A DNA stretch of 64,000 bases from Austwickia chelonae (GCF_003391095.1 NZ_CP031447.1:1426001-1490000); one strand, 5' to 3'; shown: positions 10,129-19,254, counted from the stretch's first letter. Notes: generated by a model not told the origin, from the sequence alone. Made by a program: numbers and translations.

Positions 10129-10193
10129 TGGCGTTGATAGAGTCGTCAGACGATTGGCGTGACGCCGAACGCAAGCACGACTGGAGGGCATTC

Positions 10194-11123
10194 ATGAGCT
10201 CGAAGGTGGGCAGTCGCACTACTGGTCATGAATCCGTGATTCTTCATGACCATTTACCGGGAAGCGACGCCGAAGACCTCGGACTCGTCGGACCTACAGG
10301 TCGCCCGATGCCGAGTTTCTCTGAACCGCAACCATTGTCAGCACATGGCCCGGCAAGGGTCATCGCCATGTGCAATCAAAAAGGCGGGGTCGGTAAAACC
10401 ACGACCACGATTAATCTCGGGGCAGCGCTCGCCGAACTCGGCCGCAAGGTCCTGCTGATCGATTTCGACCCCCAAGGTGCCCTGTCGGTGGGTTTGGGAA
10501 TTCGCGCCAATGAATTAGACCTGACCATTTACAATCTGCTGGTGGAGCGATCCCACGATATTCACGACGTGATCGTCCATACGCGAACATCAGGGCTCGA
10601 TGTGGTCCCGGCGAATATCGACCTTTCCGCAGCGGAAGTACAACTCGTCGGCGAGGTCGCCCGCGAAATGGTGCTGGCCCGAGCCATCAGACCTGTCCTC
10701 GACGAATACGACGTCGTGCTGATCGACTGCCAACCGTCCTTGGGTTTACTCACGGTCAACGCCCTCACCGCCGCACACGGGGTGATGATCCCCCTCGAAT
10801 GCGAATTCTTCGCCATGCGTGGTGTCGCATTGCTGGTGGAGACCATCGAGAAAGTCTGCGACCGCCTCAACCCCCGGCTGGAGATCGACGGCATCCTCGC
10901 CACCATGTACGACGGACGCACCCTGCACAGCCGCGAAGTGGTCCGCAGCGTCGTGGATCACTTCCAGGAACAGGTCTTCCACACGGTGATCACCCGGACG
11001 GTCAAATTCCCGGACGCCACCCTCGCCGCTGAGCCCATCACCAGCTATGCACCGGGAACCAGCGCGGCCGAGTCCTACCGGCAGCTCGCCTGGGAACTCA
11101 TCGCACGAGGGGGTGCAGCCTGA
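10194..11123 (+). CDS. ParA-family ATPase
   Basis: This ParA/Soj-type ATPase is probably an accessory chromosome-segregation factor acting with the ScpAB condensin genes downstream. The deviant Walker A motif is in CNQKGGVGKTTTTINLGAAL, followed by LIDFDPQGALSVGLG and VVLIDCQPSLGLLTVNAL. I place the start at the ATG at 10194 because it has a GGAGGG site five bases upstream. A GTG/ATG pair at 10125/10128, overlapping the xerD stop, is in the same frame and would add 23 residues. The first 50 or so residues before the Walker box are unstructured in appearance. This orphan ParA beside scpAB is widespread in actinobacteria and is distinct from the parAB pair near the origin. Confidence 0.93.
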   Translation: MSSKVGSRTTGHESVILHDHLPGSDAEDLGLVGPTGRPMPSFSEPQPLSAHGPARVIAMCNQKGGVGKTTTTINLGAALAELGRKVLLIDFDPQGALSVGLGIRANELDLTIYNLLVERSHDIHDVIVHTRTSGLDVVPANIDLSAAEVQLVGEVAREMVLARAIRPVLDEYDVVLIDCQPSLGLLTVNALTAAHGVMIPLECEFFAMRGVALLVETIEKVCDRLNPRLEIDGILATMYDGRTLHSREVVRSVVDHFQEQVFHTVITRTVKFPDATLAAEPITSYAPGTSAAESYRQLAWELIARGGAA

Positions 11124-11167
11124 GCTCTCAGGCCGCAGCAACACCGACCATCCCCTCCACGGAGGAC

Positions 11168-12076
11168 ATGAGGAGACCTTCCTCCTCAGCCCGGGAAGAG
11201 CTCGTCCCCGGAGGTGTGCTGACCAAACGTGGAACGAGTACGCCCTTCGAAGTACACCTGGACCAGTTCGACGGGCCCTTCGACCTGCTCCTGGGGCTGA
11301 TCGGCAAGAGACGCCTGGATGTCACCGAGATCGCCCTGGCCGCAGTGACCGACGACTTCATCGCGCACCTGCGGGCCCAGCAGCAATGCGGTGACGACTG
11401 GGACCTGTCCGAGACCACGGAATTCCTCCTGGTCGCCTCGACCCTGCTCGATCTCAAAGCCGCCCGGCTGCTGCCGCGACTGAGCGACGAGGAAGAAGAC
11501 CTGGAACTCATCGAAGCCAGGGACCTCCTCTTCGCCCGGCTGCTCCAATACCGGGCCTTCAAGGAGATCTCGGTGATCTTCGCCGATCGGATGGACACCG
11601 TGGGTCGTGCCATGCCTCGACAAGCCGGGTTGGAAGCACGCTTCGCGACGCTGCTCCCGGAACTGAGGCTAGGCGTGGATCCGGACCGGTTGGCGCGGAT
11701 CGCTGCCGGAGCGATCACCCCGAAAGCGCCCCCGGCCGTCGCCGTGGAACATCTGCACGCCGCGAAGGTGAACGTGCGCGAACAGGCTCTCCTCGTGATG
11801 CAACGGCTCCGGGTCCACGGGCCGCTCTCCTTCGCCGATCTGGTCGCCGACGCGGAGACCGTCCTGGTCGTCGTCGCGCGTTTTCTGGTCCTGCTGGAAC
11901 TCTTCCGGGACGCTGTGGTGACCTTCGACCAGTCGGACCCGCTCGGCCCGTTGACGGTGCACTGGAGCGGGCCTGCCGAGGGCGACGGCGAGCATGTCGT
12001 CCGCTGGGACGAAGACGAATATCCGGCTTCGGTCGAGGCGCCGGGCCGAGAACGACAAGGGGACGGCAGGCAGTGA
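11168..12076 (+). CDS. scpA: Segregation and condensation protein A
   Basis: ScpA is the kleisin subunit of the bacterial SMC condensin, which compacts and segregates chromosomes. The 302-residue protein carries the N-terminal family signature FEVHLDQFDGPFDLLLGLIGKRRLDV (residues about 25-50) followed by the ALAAVTDDFIAHL and TTEFLLVASTLLDLKAARLLP segments. The C-terminal winged-helix region that contacts SMC is also present. The ATG chosen has GGAGG only two bases upstream, so translation may begin at the in-frame GTG near 11216. The stop overlaps the GTG of scpB. Confidence 0.94.
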   Translation: MRRPSSSAREELVPGGVLTKRGTSTPFEVHLDQFDGPFDLLLGLIGKRRLDVTEIALAAVTDDFIAHLRAQQQCGDDWDLSETTEFLLVASTLLDLKAARLLPRLSDEEEDLELIEARDLLFARLLQYRAFKEISVIFADRMDTVGRAMPRQAGLEARFATLLPELRLGVDPDRLARIAAGAITPKAPPAVAVEHLHAAKVNVREQALLVMQRLRVHGPLSFADLVADAETVLVVVARFLVLLELFRDAVVTFDQSDPLGPLTVHWSGPAEGDGEHVVRWDEDEYPASVEAPGRERQGDGRQ

Positions 12077-12711
12077 GACAGGAACGTAACGGCAGCCTTG
12101 AGCAGGTCGGCGGGCAAGCGGCAGGAGTCGGCGCCACAGATGCCGACGTCCACAGCCTTCCTGGCGGTGCCCGCAGCGCCCTTGAAGCCGTGCTGATGGT
12201 GGTGGAAGAACCGGTCTGCGAGGAAGATCTGGCCAGAGCGCTCCGCCTGCCCGAAGCCGAGGTGCATGTTCTGGTCACCGGCCTGGCCCAGGAATACGAC
12301 GACGAAGGGCGCGGCTTCGCGCTCCGTTATGTCAACGGGGGGTGGCGCTATTACGCTCGTCACGAGCACGCCTCGGTCGTGGAACGTTTCGTCCTGGACG
12401 GTCAACGAGCCCGGCTGTCCCAGGCAGCGCTGGAAACACTTGCGGTGATCGCCTATCGGCAACCGGTCTCCCGCGCCAGGATCAGCGCGGTCAGAGGGGT
12501 CAACGTCGACGGTGTCGTCCGCACACTGCAAACTCGAGGGTTGATCCATGAAGTCGGCACTGACCCCGAACGCGGTGCCGTGCTCTACGGGACGACCGAG
12601 TACTTCCTCGACAGGTTGGGCATCTCCTCCCTGGACGAGCTGCCCGCACTCGCACCGTATCTGCCTGAGGCCGACATGGTCGAGGACATCGCATTGGAAG
12701 GTGGCGCATGA
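12073..12711 (+). CDS. scpB: Segregation and condensation protein B
   Basis: ScpB binds ScpA and stabilises the SMC-ScpAB complex. The 212-residue protein has the expected tandem winged-helix signatures (ALEAVLMVVEEPV, then GFALRYVNGGWRYYARHEHA, and LETLAVIAYRQPVSRARISAVRGVNVDGVVRTLQ). It starts at a GTG overlapping the scpA stop and ends overlapping the rluB start. The overlap at both ends indicates a translationally coupled operon. Confidence 0.95.
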   Translation: MRQERNGSLEQVGGQAAGVGATDADVHSLPGGARSALEAVLMVVEEPVCEEDLARALRLPEAEVHVLVTGLAQEYDDEGRGFALRYVNGGWRYYARHEHASVVERFVLDGQRARLSQAALETLAVIAYRQPVSRARISAVRGVNVDGVVRTLQTRGLIHEVGTDPERGAVLYGTTEYFLDRLGISSLDELPALAPYLPEADMVEDIALEGGA

Positions 12712-13709
12712 ACACACAGGGAAACAGGGGAGACCGCGCACGACGCGGTTCCGGCGGCGGACAGGGGGCCCGGCGGGGTTCTTCCGGGAAACCGGCCCAC
12801 GGCTCGTCCGGCCAGGGCAAGAAGGCTCGTCAGTCTTCCGGCGGTGCCTCCGCAGGCCGAGGTAGGCCCGCTCGCGCCGGAGGCGGCCAGACCGGTGGCA
12901 AGGGGCGCCCGGTCAGCGGTCGTCGCCGTACCCCGATGAAGACCGCGCCGACGCCTCGCACCCCGGTCGTGGACGTCCACGACCCCGATGGCGTGCGCCT
13001 GCAGAAACTGCTCGCCGGAGCCGGGGTGGGCAGCCGCCGCACCTGCGAGCTCCTCATCGCTGCCGGACGTGTCGACGTCGACGGTCAGACCGTGACCGAA
13101 CTGGGGGTGCGGGTCGACCCATTGCGGCAGGTGGTGCGCGTCGACGGCGAACGGATCCAACTCGACCCCTCCCGGGTCTACCTGGCGCTGAACAAGCCAC
13201 TCGGCGTGGTCTCTACGATGAGCGACGAACTGGGCCGTCCCTGCGTCGGCGACCTCGTCCAAGGACGCAGCGAACGACTGTTCCACGTCGGCCGACTCGA
13301 CTCGGACACTGACGGTCTGCTGCTGCTCACCAACGACGGCGAACTGGCCAACCGGTTGCAACACCCGTCCTACGGGGTGCCGAAGACCTATATCGCGACC
13401 GTTCCCGGCCCGGTCGGCCGCGACGTCGGCCGCACCCTGCGCGCCGGAGTGGAACTGGAGGACGGCGTGGTCGCCGTCGACAGCTTCCGACTCATCGACT
13501 CCCTGCCGGGGAAGGCCATCGTCGAGGTCGTCCTCCACGAGGGCAAGAAACACATCGTGCGGCGACTGCTGGAAGCCGTCGGCCACCCCGTGCTCACCCT
13601 GACCCGCACCAATGTCGGCCCGGTGCGGATCGGCGACCTGAAGACGGGCCGGATGCGTCCCCTGAACGGCAAGGAGATCGCCGCGCTGTACACGGCGGCC
13701 GGGCTGTGA
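12708..13709 (+). CDS. rluB: 23S rRNA pseudouridine synthase RluB family
   Basis: This RsuA/RluB-family enzyme isomerises uridine to pseudouridine in 23S rRNA. The 333-residue protein begins with about 85 residues of Gly/Arg/Ser/Lys-rich low-complexity sequence, probably RNA-binding. It is followed by an S4 domain (RLQKLLAGAGVGSRRTCELLIAAGRVDVDG) and the catalytic domain with the conserved Asp in FHVGRLDSDTDGLLLLTNDGELANRL. The C-terminal KKHIVRRLLEAVGHPV segment completes the family pattern. Position directly after scpB is conserved across many Gram-positive bacteria. Exact target position (RluB versus RluE/RsuA) is inferred from this context. Confidence 0.92.
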   Translation: MNTQGNRGDRARRGSGGGQGARRGSSGKPAHGSSGQGKKARQSSGGASAGRGRPARAGGGQTGGKGRPVSGRRRTPMKTAPTPRTPVVDVHDPDGVRLQKLLAGAGVGSRRTCELLIAAGRVDVDGQTVTELGVRVDPLRQVVRVDGERIQLDPSRVYLALNKPLGVVSTMSDELGRPCVGDLVQGRSERLFHVGRLDSDTDGLLLLTNDGELANRLQHPSYGVPKTYIATVPGPVGRDVGRTLRAGVELEDGVVAVDSFRLIDSLPGKAIVEVVLHEGKKHIVRRLLEAVGHPVLTLTRTNVGPVRIGDLKTGRMRPLNGKEIAALYTAAGL

Positions 13710-14827
13710 ACCACGCCGATCTCCGACACATCAGAGTCGTCGGAACCGGACTGATCGGCGCCAGCGTCGGTCTGGCCTTGCGCCGGGCCGGCGCCCAGGT
13801 CACCCTGGACGATCCGTCGCCCACTGCGGCAGCCCTGGCCCGTGATCTCGGCGCGGGCAGGCTCCCCGCCGCCGATGACCACGAGCCCGACCTCGTCGTC
13901 GTCGCCGCTCCGCCGGATGTCGTCGCCACCGTGGTCGTCCACGCCCTGCGGCAGTGGCCCCGAGCGGTGGTCACCGATGTGGCTTCGGTGAAGGCCACCG
14001 TCCTGCGGACGGCCTCCCGGCTGCTTCGTGACCAGGAAGCCGACCCTGGAGCGCTTTCCCGCTATGTCGGGGGGCACCCCATGGCCGGACGGGAACGCAG
14101 CGGAGCCGTCGCAGCCCGTGAAGACCTCTTCGAGGGGCGTCCTTGGGTGGTCTGTGCCCACCCCGGCGCCGCCCCGGAGGCCGTCGACGCCGTCGCTTGG
14201 ATGGCCACCCGAGCCGGGGGCTCGGTCGTGCACATGTCGGCGGAGGACCATGACGCAGCCGTCGCTGCGGTCTCCCACACTCCGCAGCTGGCCGCCAGTC
14301 TCGTCGCCGCTCGGCTGCGCGACCTGCCCTCCGACGCGGTGGGACTCTCCGGCCAAGGGGTCCGCGATGTCACTCGTATCGCCGAGAGCGACCCTGCCCT
14401 GTGGACGCAGATCCTCGCCGGAAACGCCCGCCCAGTAGCCGATGTCGTCACCGCGCTCCGCGACGACCTGAACATCGTCCTCGACGCCTTGACTGCGCTC
14501 GCCGACGATCCAGATGAAGCTCCTGGCGCCCGGGCAGCGCTGGCCCGGGCGGTGGCTACCGGACAGTCTGGACGTGCCCGTATCCCTGGCAAGCATGGTG
14601 CGGCCTCGGCCCGCTACGGCGTGGTCACCGTCGTCGTCCCGGACACCCCGGGCACCATCGGTCGGCTGCTCACCGAGGTCGGCGACGCCGGCGTGAACCT
14701 GGAGGACCTGCGAATCGAACACGGAGTGGGGCGTCCCGTCGGCACCGTCGAGTTGGTCGTTCTACCGGCCGCTGTCGATCCGCTCGCCCGTGAGCTGACC
14801 GCGCTGGGATGGTCCGTCCACGTCTGA
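13706..14827 (+). CDS. tyrA: Prephenate dehydrogenase
   Basis: TyrA oxidatively decarboxylates prephenate to 4-hydroxyphenylpyruvate in tyrosine synthesis. The 373-residue protein has an N-terminal Rossmann motif (VVGTGLIGASVGLALRRAG), the GGHPMAGRERSG substrate-binding block, and the SHTPQLAASLVAARL segment. A C-terminal ACT domain (YGVVTVVVPDTPGTIGRLL, then GVNLEDLRIEHGVG) suggests allosteric feedback by an aromatic amino acid. It starts at a GTG overlapping the rluB stop. Neighbouring cmk starts 26 bp after its end, an arrangement seen in many actinobacteria. Confidence 0.93.
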   Translation: MNHADLRHIRVVGTGLIGASVGLALRRAGAQVTLDDPSPTAAALARDLGAGRLPAADDHEPDLVVVAAPPDVVATVVVHALRQWPRAVVTDVASVKATVLRTASRLLRDQEADPGALSRYVGGHPMAGRERSGAVAAREDLFEGRPWVVCAHPGAAPEAVDAVAWMATRAGGSVVHMSAEDHDAAVAAVSHTPQLAASLVAARLRDLPSDAVGLSGQGVRDVTRIAESDPALWTQILAGNARPVADVVTALRDDLNIVLDALTALADDPDEAPGARAALARAVATGQSGRARIPGKHGAASARYGVVTVVVPDTPGTIGRLLTEVGDAGVNLEDLRIEHGVGRPVGTVELVVLPAAVDPLARELTALGWSVHV

Positions 14828-14853
14828 GCGGAACCGCCGGATAGGCTCGCTCC

Positions 14854-15582
14854 GTGAGCGACCTTCCTGCAGCAGACACCACCACTCCGACCGAGACATC
14901 AGGATCCGCGCTGGTCATCGCGATCGATGGACCTTCCGGTAGCGGAAAGTCCAGCGTCTCCCGGCAGGTGGCCCACCGGCTGGGTCTGGACTACCTGGAC
15001 ACCGGAGCCATGTACCGGGCCCTGGCCTGGTGGTGCCTCGACCGGAAGGTCGATGTCGCCGACCATGGTGCAGTCTGGTCGGTGGCCCGCACGCTGCCCC
15101 TCGTCATGGGGACCGACCCACAAGCCCCGACGGTGCTGGTCGATGGTCAGGACATCGGGGAGGCCATCCGGGAGAGTGTCATCTCCACGGTGGTCTCGCG
15201 GGTCGCGACCAACCTGGAAGTGCGCTCCCAGATGGTGGCGATGCAGCGGCAGTACGTGGCGCAGGGCCGCCTCGGCCGGGGGATCGTGGCGGAGGGCCGG
15301 GATATCACCACGGTGGTGGCTCCGGATGCCGACGTACGGGTGTTGCTGACCGCCAGTGAGGAGGCCCGGTTGCGTCGCCGTGCCCGGCAGCTGCACGGTG
15401 ATGCCGGTGCCGCGGCTGTCGAGTCGACTCGCGACCAGGTGGTCCGCCGGGACCGGGACGACTCCGCGGTGGCGCGTTTCATGGAGGCCGCGCCAGGGGT
15501 CACCTTGTTGGACACCTCCGACCTGACTTTCGAGGAGTCGGTCGCGGCAGTTCTGGCCATGGTGCCGGGCCGGGCACAATAG
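14854..15582 (+). CDS. cmk: Cytidylate kinase
   Basis: Cmk phosphorylates CMP and dCMP with ATP. The 242-residue protein has the P-loop IDGPSGSGKSSVSRQVA, the LDTGAMYRALAWW substrate-binding block, EGRDITTVVAPDADVRVLLTAS, and the lid-region arginines in RLRRRARQLHGD and RRDRDDS. About 20 extra residues, Thr/Asp-rich, precede the P-loop. The start is a GTG. It is followed by der after 55 bp, a common cmk-der pairing. Confidence 0.96.
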   Translation: MSDLPAADTTTPTETSGSALVIAIDGPSGSGKSSVSRQVAHRLGLDYLDTGAMYRALAWWCLDRKVDVADHGAVWSVARTLPLVMGTDPQAPTVLVDGQDIGEAIRESVISTVVSRVATNLEVRSQMVAMQRQYVAQGRLGRGIVAEGRDITTVVAPDADVRVLLTASEEARLRRRARQLHGDAGAAAVESTRDQVVRRDRDDSAVARFMEAAPGVTLLDTSDLTFEESVAAVLAMVPGRAQ

Positions 15583-15637
15583 AGGGTGTCGCCCGACCGT
15601 TCGGACCCGGGCGTACCCCGATGAGTGAGGACGTAGC

Positions 15638-17104
15638 GTGACCAGCGACACCACCCCAGCCCCTGACGACGCGACGGTGACTGCCGCACTGCTGGCCGGA
15701 CTGGAGGAATTCGAACTCGAGGAGGACGACCGTACGCTGCTCGCCGGTGGTGAAGCCTCAGACGGCTCCGACGACGAGGACGGCTCCGTCCCCGTGGTGG
15801 CGATCATCGGGCGACCCAATGTCGGCAAGTCGACCTTGGTGAACCGGATCATCGGGCGACGGGAGGCCGTCGTGGAGGACGTCCCGGGGGTCACCCGGGA
15901 CCGGGTCGCCTATGACGCGGAGTGGACGGGGCGGAAGTTCACCCTGGTCGACACCGGCGGTTGGGAGGTCGACGCGAGCGGCATCCACCTGCGGGTCGCC
16001 GAACAGGCCGAGGTGGCCATCGAACTGGCCGATGCGGTGCTTTTCGTGGTGGATGCCACGGTCGGCGCGACCGACACCGACGAGGCCGTGGTGCGGCTGC
16101 TGCGCATGTCGGGCAAGCCGGTGGTCCTCCTGGCGAACAAGGTCGACGACCAGCGTGGCGAAGCCGATGCGGCGATGCTGTGGAACCTGGGCCTGGGGGA
16201 GCCGTGGCCGGTGTCGGCCCTGCACGGGCGGGGTACCGGTGACGCCCTGGACGCGCTCTTGGAGGTGCTCCCGGAGAAGTCGGCGGTGGCCGGCGCCTAC
16301 CAGCGGGGCGGGCCCCGCAGGGTCGCTCTGGTGGGACGGCCCAATGTCGGTAAGTCGAGCCTGTTGAACAAACTTGCCGACGAGGAGCGGGTCGTCGTCG
16401 ACGACATGGCCGGCACGACCCGTGACCCGGTCGACGAGTACATCGAACTGGGTGGGAAGACCTGGCGCTTCGTGGACACCGCCGGTATCCGCAGGCGGGT
16501 GCACCAGACTCGCGGGGCTGATTTCTACGCCTCGTTGCGGACTCAGACCGCACTGGAGAAGGCGGAGGTCGCCGTCGTCCTCATCGATGCGGGGCAGTCC
16601 ATCGCCGAGCAGGACGTCCGCGTCGTGCAGCAGGTCATCGACGCCGGCCGGGCGCTGGTCATCGCCTACAACAAGTGGGACAACCTCGACGAGGAACGCC
16701 GCTACTACTTGGAGCGCGAGATCGAACGAGATTTCGTGCAGGTGCCCTGGGCGCCCCGGGTGAACATCTCAGCGCGCACCGGGAGGCACACCGACAAGCT
16801 TGTCCCGGCCCTGGAGACGGCCTTGGAGTCCTGGGACACCCGGATCCCCACGGGGCGGCTGAACGCCTTCCTGGGGGAGATCGTGGCCGGGCACCCGCAC
16901 CCGGTGCGGGGCGGGAAGCAGCCGCGGATCCTGTTCGCCACGCAGGCGTCCACCCGTCCGCCGCGCTTCGTGGTCTTCGCGAGCGGCTTCATCGAGGCGG
17001 GCTACCGGCGCTTCCTGGAGCGGCGCCTCCGGGAGGAGTTCGGATTCGAGGGCACCCCGATCGAGATCTCCGTGCGCGTGCGGGAGAAGCGCCGCCGCAA
17101 GTAG
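15638..17104 (+). CDS. der: Ribosome biogenesis GTPase Der (EngA)
   Basis: Der is an essential tandem GTPase for 50S subunit assembly. The 488-residue protein has an acidic N-terminal extension of about 45 residues. Two G domains follow, each with its P-loop ([14 protein letters not shown] and [14 protein letters not shown]), DTGGW or DTAGI switch II motif, and NKxD motif (NKVDD and NKWDN). The C-terminal KH-like domain is also present. The protein ends in a basic tail (RVREKRRRK). The start is a GTG in the block [15 protein letters not shown]. Confidence 0.97.
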   Translation: MTSDTTPAPDDATVTAALLAGLEEFELEEDDRTLLAGGEASDGSDDEDGSVPVVAIIGRPNVGKSTLVNRIIGRREAVVEDVPGVTRDRVAYDAEWTGRKFTLVDTGGWEVDASGIHLRVAEQAEVAIELADAVLFVVDATVGATDTDEAVVRLLRMSGKPVVLLANKVDDQRGEADAAMLWNLGLGEPWPVSALHGRGTGDALDALLEVLPEKSAVAGAYQRGGPRRVALVGRPNVGKSSLLNKLADEERVVVDDMAGTTRDPVDEYIELGGKTWRFVDTAGIRRRVHQTRGADFYASLRTQTALEKAEVAVVLIDAGQSIAEQDVRVVQQVIDAGRALVIAYNKWDNLDEERRYYLEREIERDFVQVPWAPRVNISARTGRHTDKLVPALETALESWDTRIPTGRLNAFLGEIVAGHPHPVRGGKQPRILFATQASTRPPRFVVFASGFIEAGYRRFLERRLREEFGFEGTPIEISVRVREKRRRK

Positions 17105-17206
17105 ACATGGCAGGGCGCTCTGCCTGGTCAAACCACATCCGGCGGGGGGATTCGTCTCCGCGTGCTGTTGTGCGGTAGGCTCTCTCTCGCTCAAGCATGA
17201 GTAGAC

Positions 17207-17326
<120 letters not shown>

Positions 17327-17380
17327 TTATCCTGTGTGACGCGTCCTATGCCATGGGAGATGGCCCATCAGATGTGGGGT

Positions 17381-17400
17381 ATCTCTTTCGGTAAAGAGAT
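17381..17400. other. Small perfect hairpin in the gene-free stretch after tRNA-Pro
   Basis: ATCTCTTT pairs exactly with AAAGAGAT around the tetraloop CGGT. It is the only clear structure in 17327-17591, which otherwise holds no convincing gene and is less GC-rich than the flanking chromosome. Its role is unknown. Confidence 0.4.
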
Positions 17401-17591
17401 CGTTGCTGTAAAGGGTAGCGACCTCCATCCGGTCGGGGCAGCGGACACCGGCGATCAGTGATCGCCTCGCTCGCGGCGACATATGCCGGGGTCACCGGTG
17501 ATGGCCACGCGACGTATGGCATGTTCCGTAGGCCGTCGGTCATCCAGATGGGCTAGTTGGCGCAGATTCCGCTTTCTGTGGTTTTACAGTG

Positions 17592-18029
17592 TCATCTGAC
17601 GCTGGGGTCTCGCTGGGTGAAATAGTCGCGTAGTGCGGCAGCCTGGGAGATGAGTTGTTTATCGTAGTAACTTCCCGCGAACACCCCCACCGCCTTGGAA
17701 AGTAAGCTGTCCATGCTGAGCGTGAAGGAGGCTGTTTGGGTGCCATCACCATTAGCGCTCAGCGTAATGGTTTGAGTCATGGCGCCGTCCGAGTTCTCTG
17801 CCTTCCAGGAAATGCAGTCGGGCGAGTGATGTTCAGTAATAGTGATGTTGTTGCTCGCAAAAATTCCAGCCTTCACGGCGTATTCGCTCCCGTAATCTGC
17901 GCGGGCACCACTCTTGTATTCGACGGAATCGACGTCAGGCATCCACTCGGTCCACCGCTCAGGGTCTGAGATCACTTCCCATGCTGTCATCCGATCAACG
18001 GAAATGGTGACTGAGGTGCTGTGAACCAT
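17592..18029 (-). CDS. SRPBCC (START-like) family protein
   Basis: The 145-residue protein has the beginning typical of polyketide-cyclase/START-like proteins: alternating strand residues HSTSVTISVDRMTAWEVISDPERWTEWMP, a middle region with ITITEHHSPDCISWKAE, and a long C-terminal helix ending in YYDKQLISQAAALRDYF. Such proteins form a hydrophobic pocket and bind or modify lipophilic ligands; the ligand here is unknown. No signal peptide or membrane helix is visible. Base composition is clearly less GC-rich than neighbouring housekeeping genes, and it lies between the tRNA-Pro repeats, so it may have been acquired laterally. The start is an ATG with a GAGG-like site upstream (in TTGGAGGCATC, read on the minus strand). 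Confidence 0.75.
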   Translation of the reverse strand: MVHSTSVTISVDRMTAWEVISDPERWTEWMPDVDSVEYKSGARADYGSEYAVKAGIFASNNITITEHHSPDCISWKAENSDGAMTQTITLSANGDGTQTASFTLSMDSLLSKAVGVFAGSYYDKQLISQAAALRDYFTQRDPSVR

Positions 18030-18132
18030 GATGCCTCCAATTCAGTGGAACAGTGATCCCGCGCGACATTGACATGGAGATCTCACACAACCCTAGCTCA
18101 GATGTTTCATCGGATGGCCTTCTGGGCATAGG

Positions 18133-18153
18133 GGCTCTTCCCAATTGATGGTG
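18133..18153 (+). repeat. Left terminal inverted repeat of the ISL3 element
   Basis: This 21-bp sequence begins GGCTCTTCCCAATTGATG and is matched at 18 of 21 positions by the reverse complement of 19234-19254. It is bordered outside by GGCATAGG. Confidence 0.9.
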
Positions 18154-18210
18154 TAGGTCGGGCGGCCATCATGCGGCAGTAGGGGGTGGGCGCGTCGGTG
18201 CCGGGGTAGG

Positions 18211-18268
18211 CGTCGAGGCCTTCCGAGGATGAAGGTTCCTACACCAGCCATCCAAGAAGACCTCGACG
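18211..18268 (+). promoter_or_regulatory. Hairpin over the transposase start region
   Basis: CGTCGAGGCCTTC (18211-18223) is complementary at 12 of 13 positions to GAAGACCTCGACG (18256-18268). The structure would enclose the ATG at 18229 and reach the alternative GTG at 18268. Such hairpins near IS ends often block translation of read-through transcripts. That role is inferred here. Confidence 0.45.
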
Positions 18269-19251
18269 TGCGCGACGCTACCTTCACCTGCCCTGATCTG
18301 GCCATGTTCACCGGCGTGAGCGACCTCGGCCTGATCATCACCGGCCAACGCCTTCTGCCCGACAAAGCGGTCCTGGACGAGGGCCGCCGGGTCCTGATCA
18401 GCGACCCCGCGCGGTTCGACGGGGTGCGGGTGATCGGCGTCGATGAGCACGTGTGGCGCCACACCCGCCGCGGGGACAAGTACGTCACCGTCGTCATCGA
18501 CCTGACCCCGGTGCGCGAGGGCACCGGCCCGGCCCGGTTGCTGGACATGATCGAGGGCCGCTCCAAAGCGGTCTTCAAGACCTGGCTGACCGGCCGCGAC
18601 CAGACGTGGCGCGACGGACTCGAGGTCGTCGCGATGGACGGGTTCACCGGGTTCAAGGCCGCCGCCGAAGAGATCCCGCAGGTGGTCGCGGTGATGGACC
18701 CCTTCCACGTCGTCCGCCTGGCCAGGGACGCACTGGACCGGTGCCGCCGCCGAGTCCAGCTGGACCTGCACGGCCATCGCGGATTCAAGGGCGACCCGCT
18801 CTACCAGGCCCGACAGACCCTGCACACGGGCGCTGACCTGCTCACCGAGAAACAGCAGACCCGCCTGGTCGCCCTGTTCGACAGGCCCGAGCATGTCGAG
18901 GTCGAAGCGACCTGGGGCATCTACCAGCGGATGATCGCCGCCTACCGCGACCCCGACCGCGCCAACGGGAAGAAACAGATACGAGCCGTCATCGACGCCC
19001 TCGAGGGCGGCGTTCCCCGCGCGCTCACCGAGCTCATCACGCTCGGGCGGACACTGAAGAAACACGCCGACGACGTCCTGGCCTTCTTCGACCGCCCCGG
19101 CACCAGCAACGGCCCCACCGAGGCCATCAACGGCCGCCTCGAACACCTGCGCGGGTCCGCCCTCGGCTTCCGCAACCTCACCCACTACATCGCCCGCAGC
19201 CTCCTCGAAGCCGGCGGGTTCAGACCCCGACTACACCCTCAATTCGGATGA
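18229..19251 (+). CDS. ISL3-family transposase, apparently missing the zinc-finger/HTH region
   Basis: This is a DDE transposase. The catalytic core is complete: VIGVDEHVWRHTRRGDKY with the first Asp, VVAMDGFTGFKAA with the second, and GTSNGPTEAINGRLEHLRG with the Glu. The N-terminus (ATFTCPDLAMFTGVSDLGLIITGQRLLPDKAVL) is also family-like. Typical actinobacterial ISL3 transposases have about 100 further residues between these parts, carrying a CxxC zinc finger and an HTH domain. Here PDKAVL runs straight into DEGRRVLISDP (near residues 45-50), with no zinc-finger cysteines. At 340 residues it is shorter than the usual 420 or so. The simplest reading is an in-frame internal deletion. A GTG at 18268 is an alternative start. 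Confidence 0.88.
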   Translation: MKVPTPAIQEDLDVRDATFTCPDLAMFTGVSDLGLIITGQRLLPDKAVLDEGRRVLISDPARFDGVRVIGVDEHVWRHTRRGDKYVTVVIDLTPVREGTGPARLLDMIEGRSKAVFKTWLTGRDQTWRDGLEVVAMDGFTGFKAAAEEIPQVVAVMDPFHVVRLARDALDRCRRRVQLDLHGHRGFKGDPLYQARQTLHTGADLLTEKQQTRLVALFDRPEHVEVEATWGIYQRMIAAYRDPDRANGKKQIRAVIDALEGGVPRALTELITLGRTLKKHADDVLAFFDRPGTSNGPTEAINGRLEHLRGSALGFRNLTHYIARSLLEAGGFRPRLHPQFG

Positions 19252-19254
19252 GCC
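19234..19254 (-). repeat. Right terminal inverted repeat of the ISL3 element
   Basis: The reverse complement begins GGCTCATCCGAATTGAGG. It overlaps the last codons and stop of the transposase gene, and is bordered outside by the second GGCATAGG copy. Confidence 0.9.

Larger units (their letters stand above)
18133..19254 (+). mobile_element. ISL3-family insertion sequence with intact ends, 1,122 bp
   Basis: The ends form an imperfect inverted repeat with 18 of 21 positions matching: the left end begins GGCTCTTCCCAATTGATG and the right end, reversed, begins GGCTCATCCGAATTGAGG. Both sides are flanked by the identical 8-bp direct repeat GGCATAGG (18125-18132 and 19255-19262), the duplication size expected for ISL3. 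GGCTC at the tip is also usual for this family. The single gene inside encodes an ISL3 transposase that appears to lack its DNA-binding region. The element is inserted in non-coding DNA upstream of the SRPBCC gene. Confidence 0.92.

Noticed and set aside
10125-10193. GTG/ATG starts of parA overlapping the xerD stop
   Set aside because: Not impossible, but the ATG at 10194 has a GGAGGG site at good spacing and the extra 23 residues look unlike a conserved N-terminus, so it was chosen instead.
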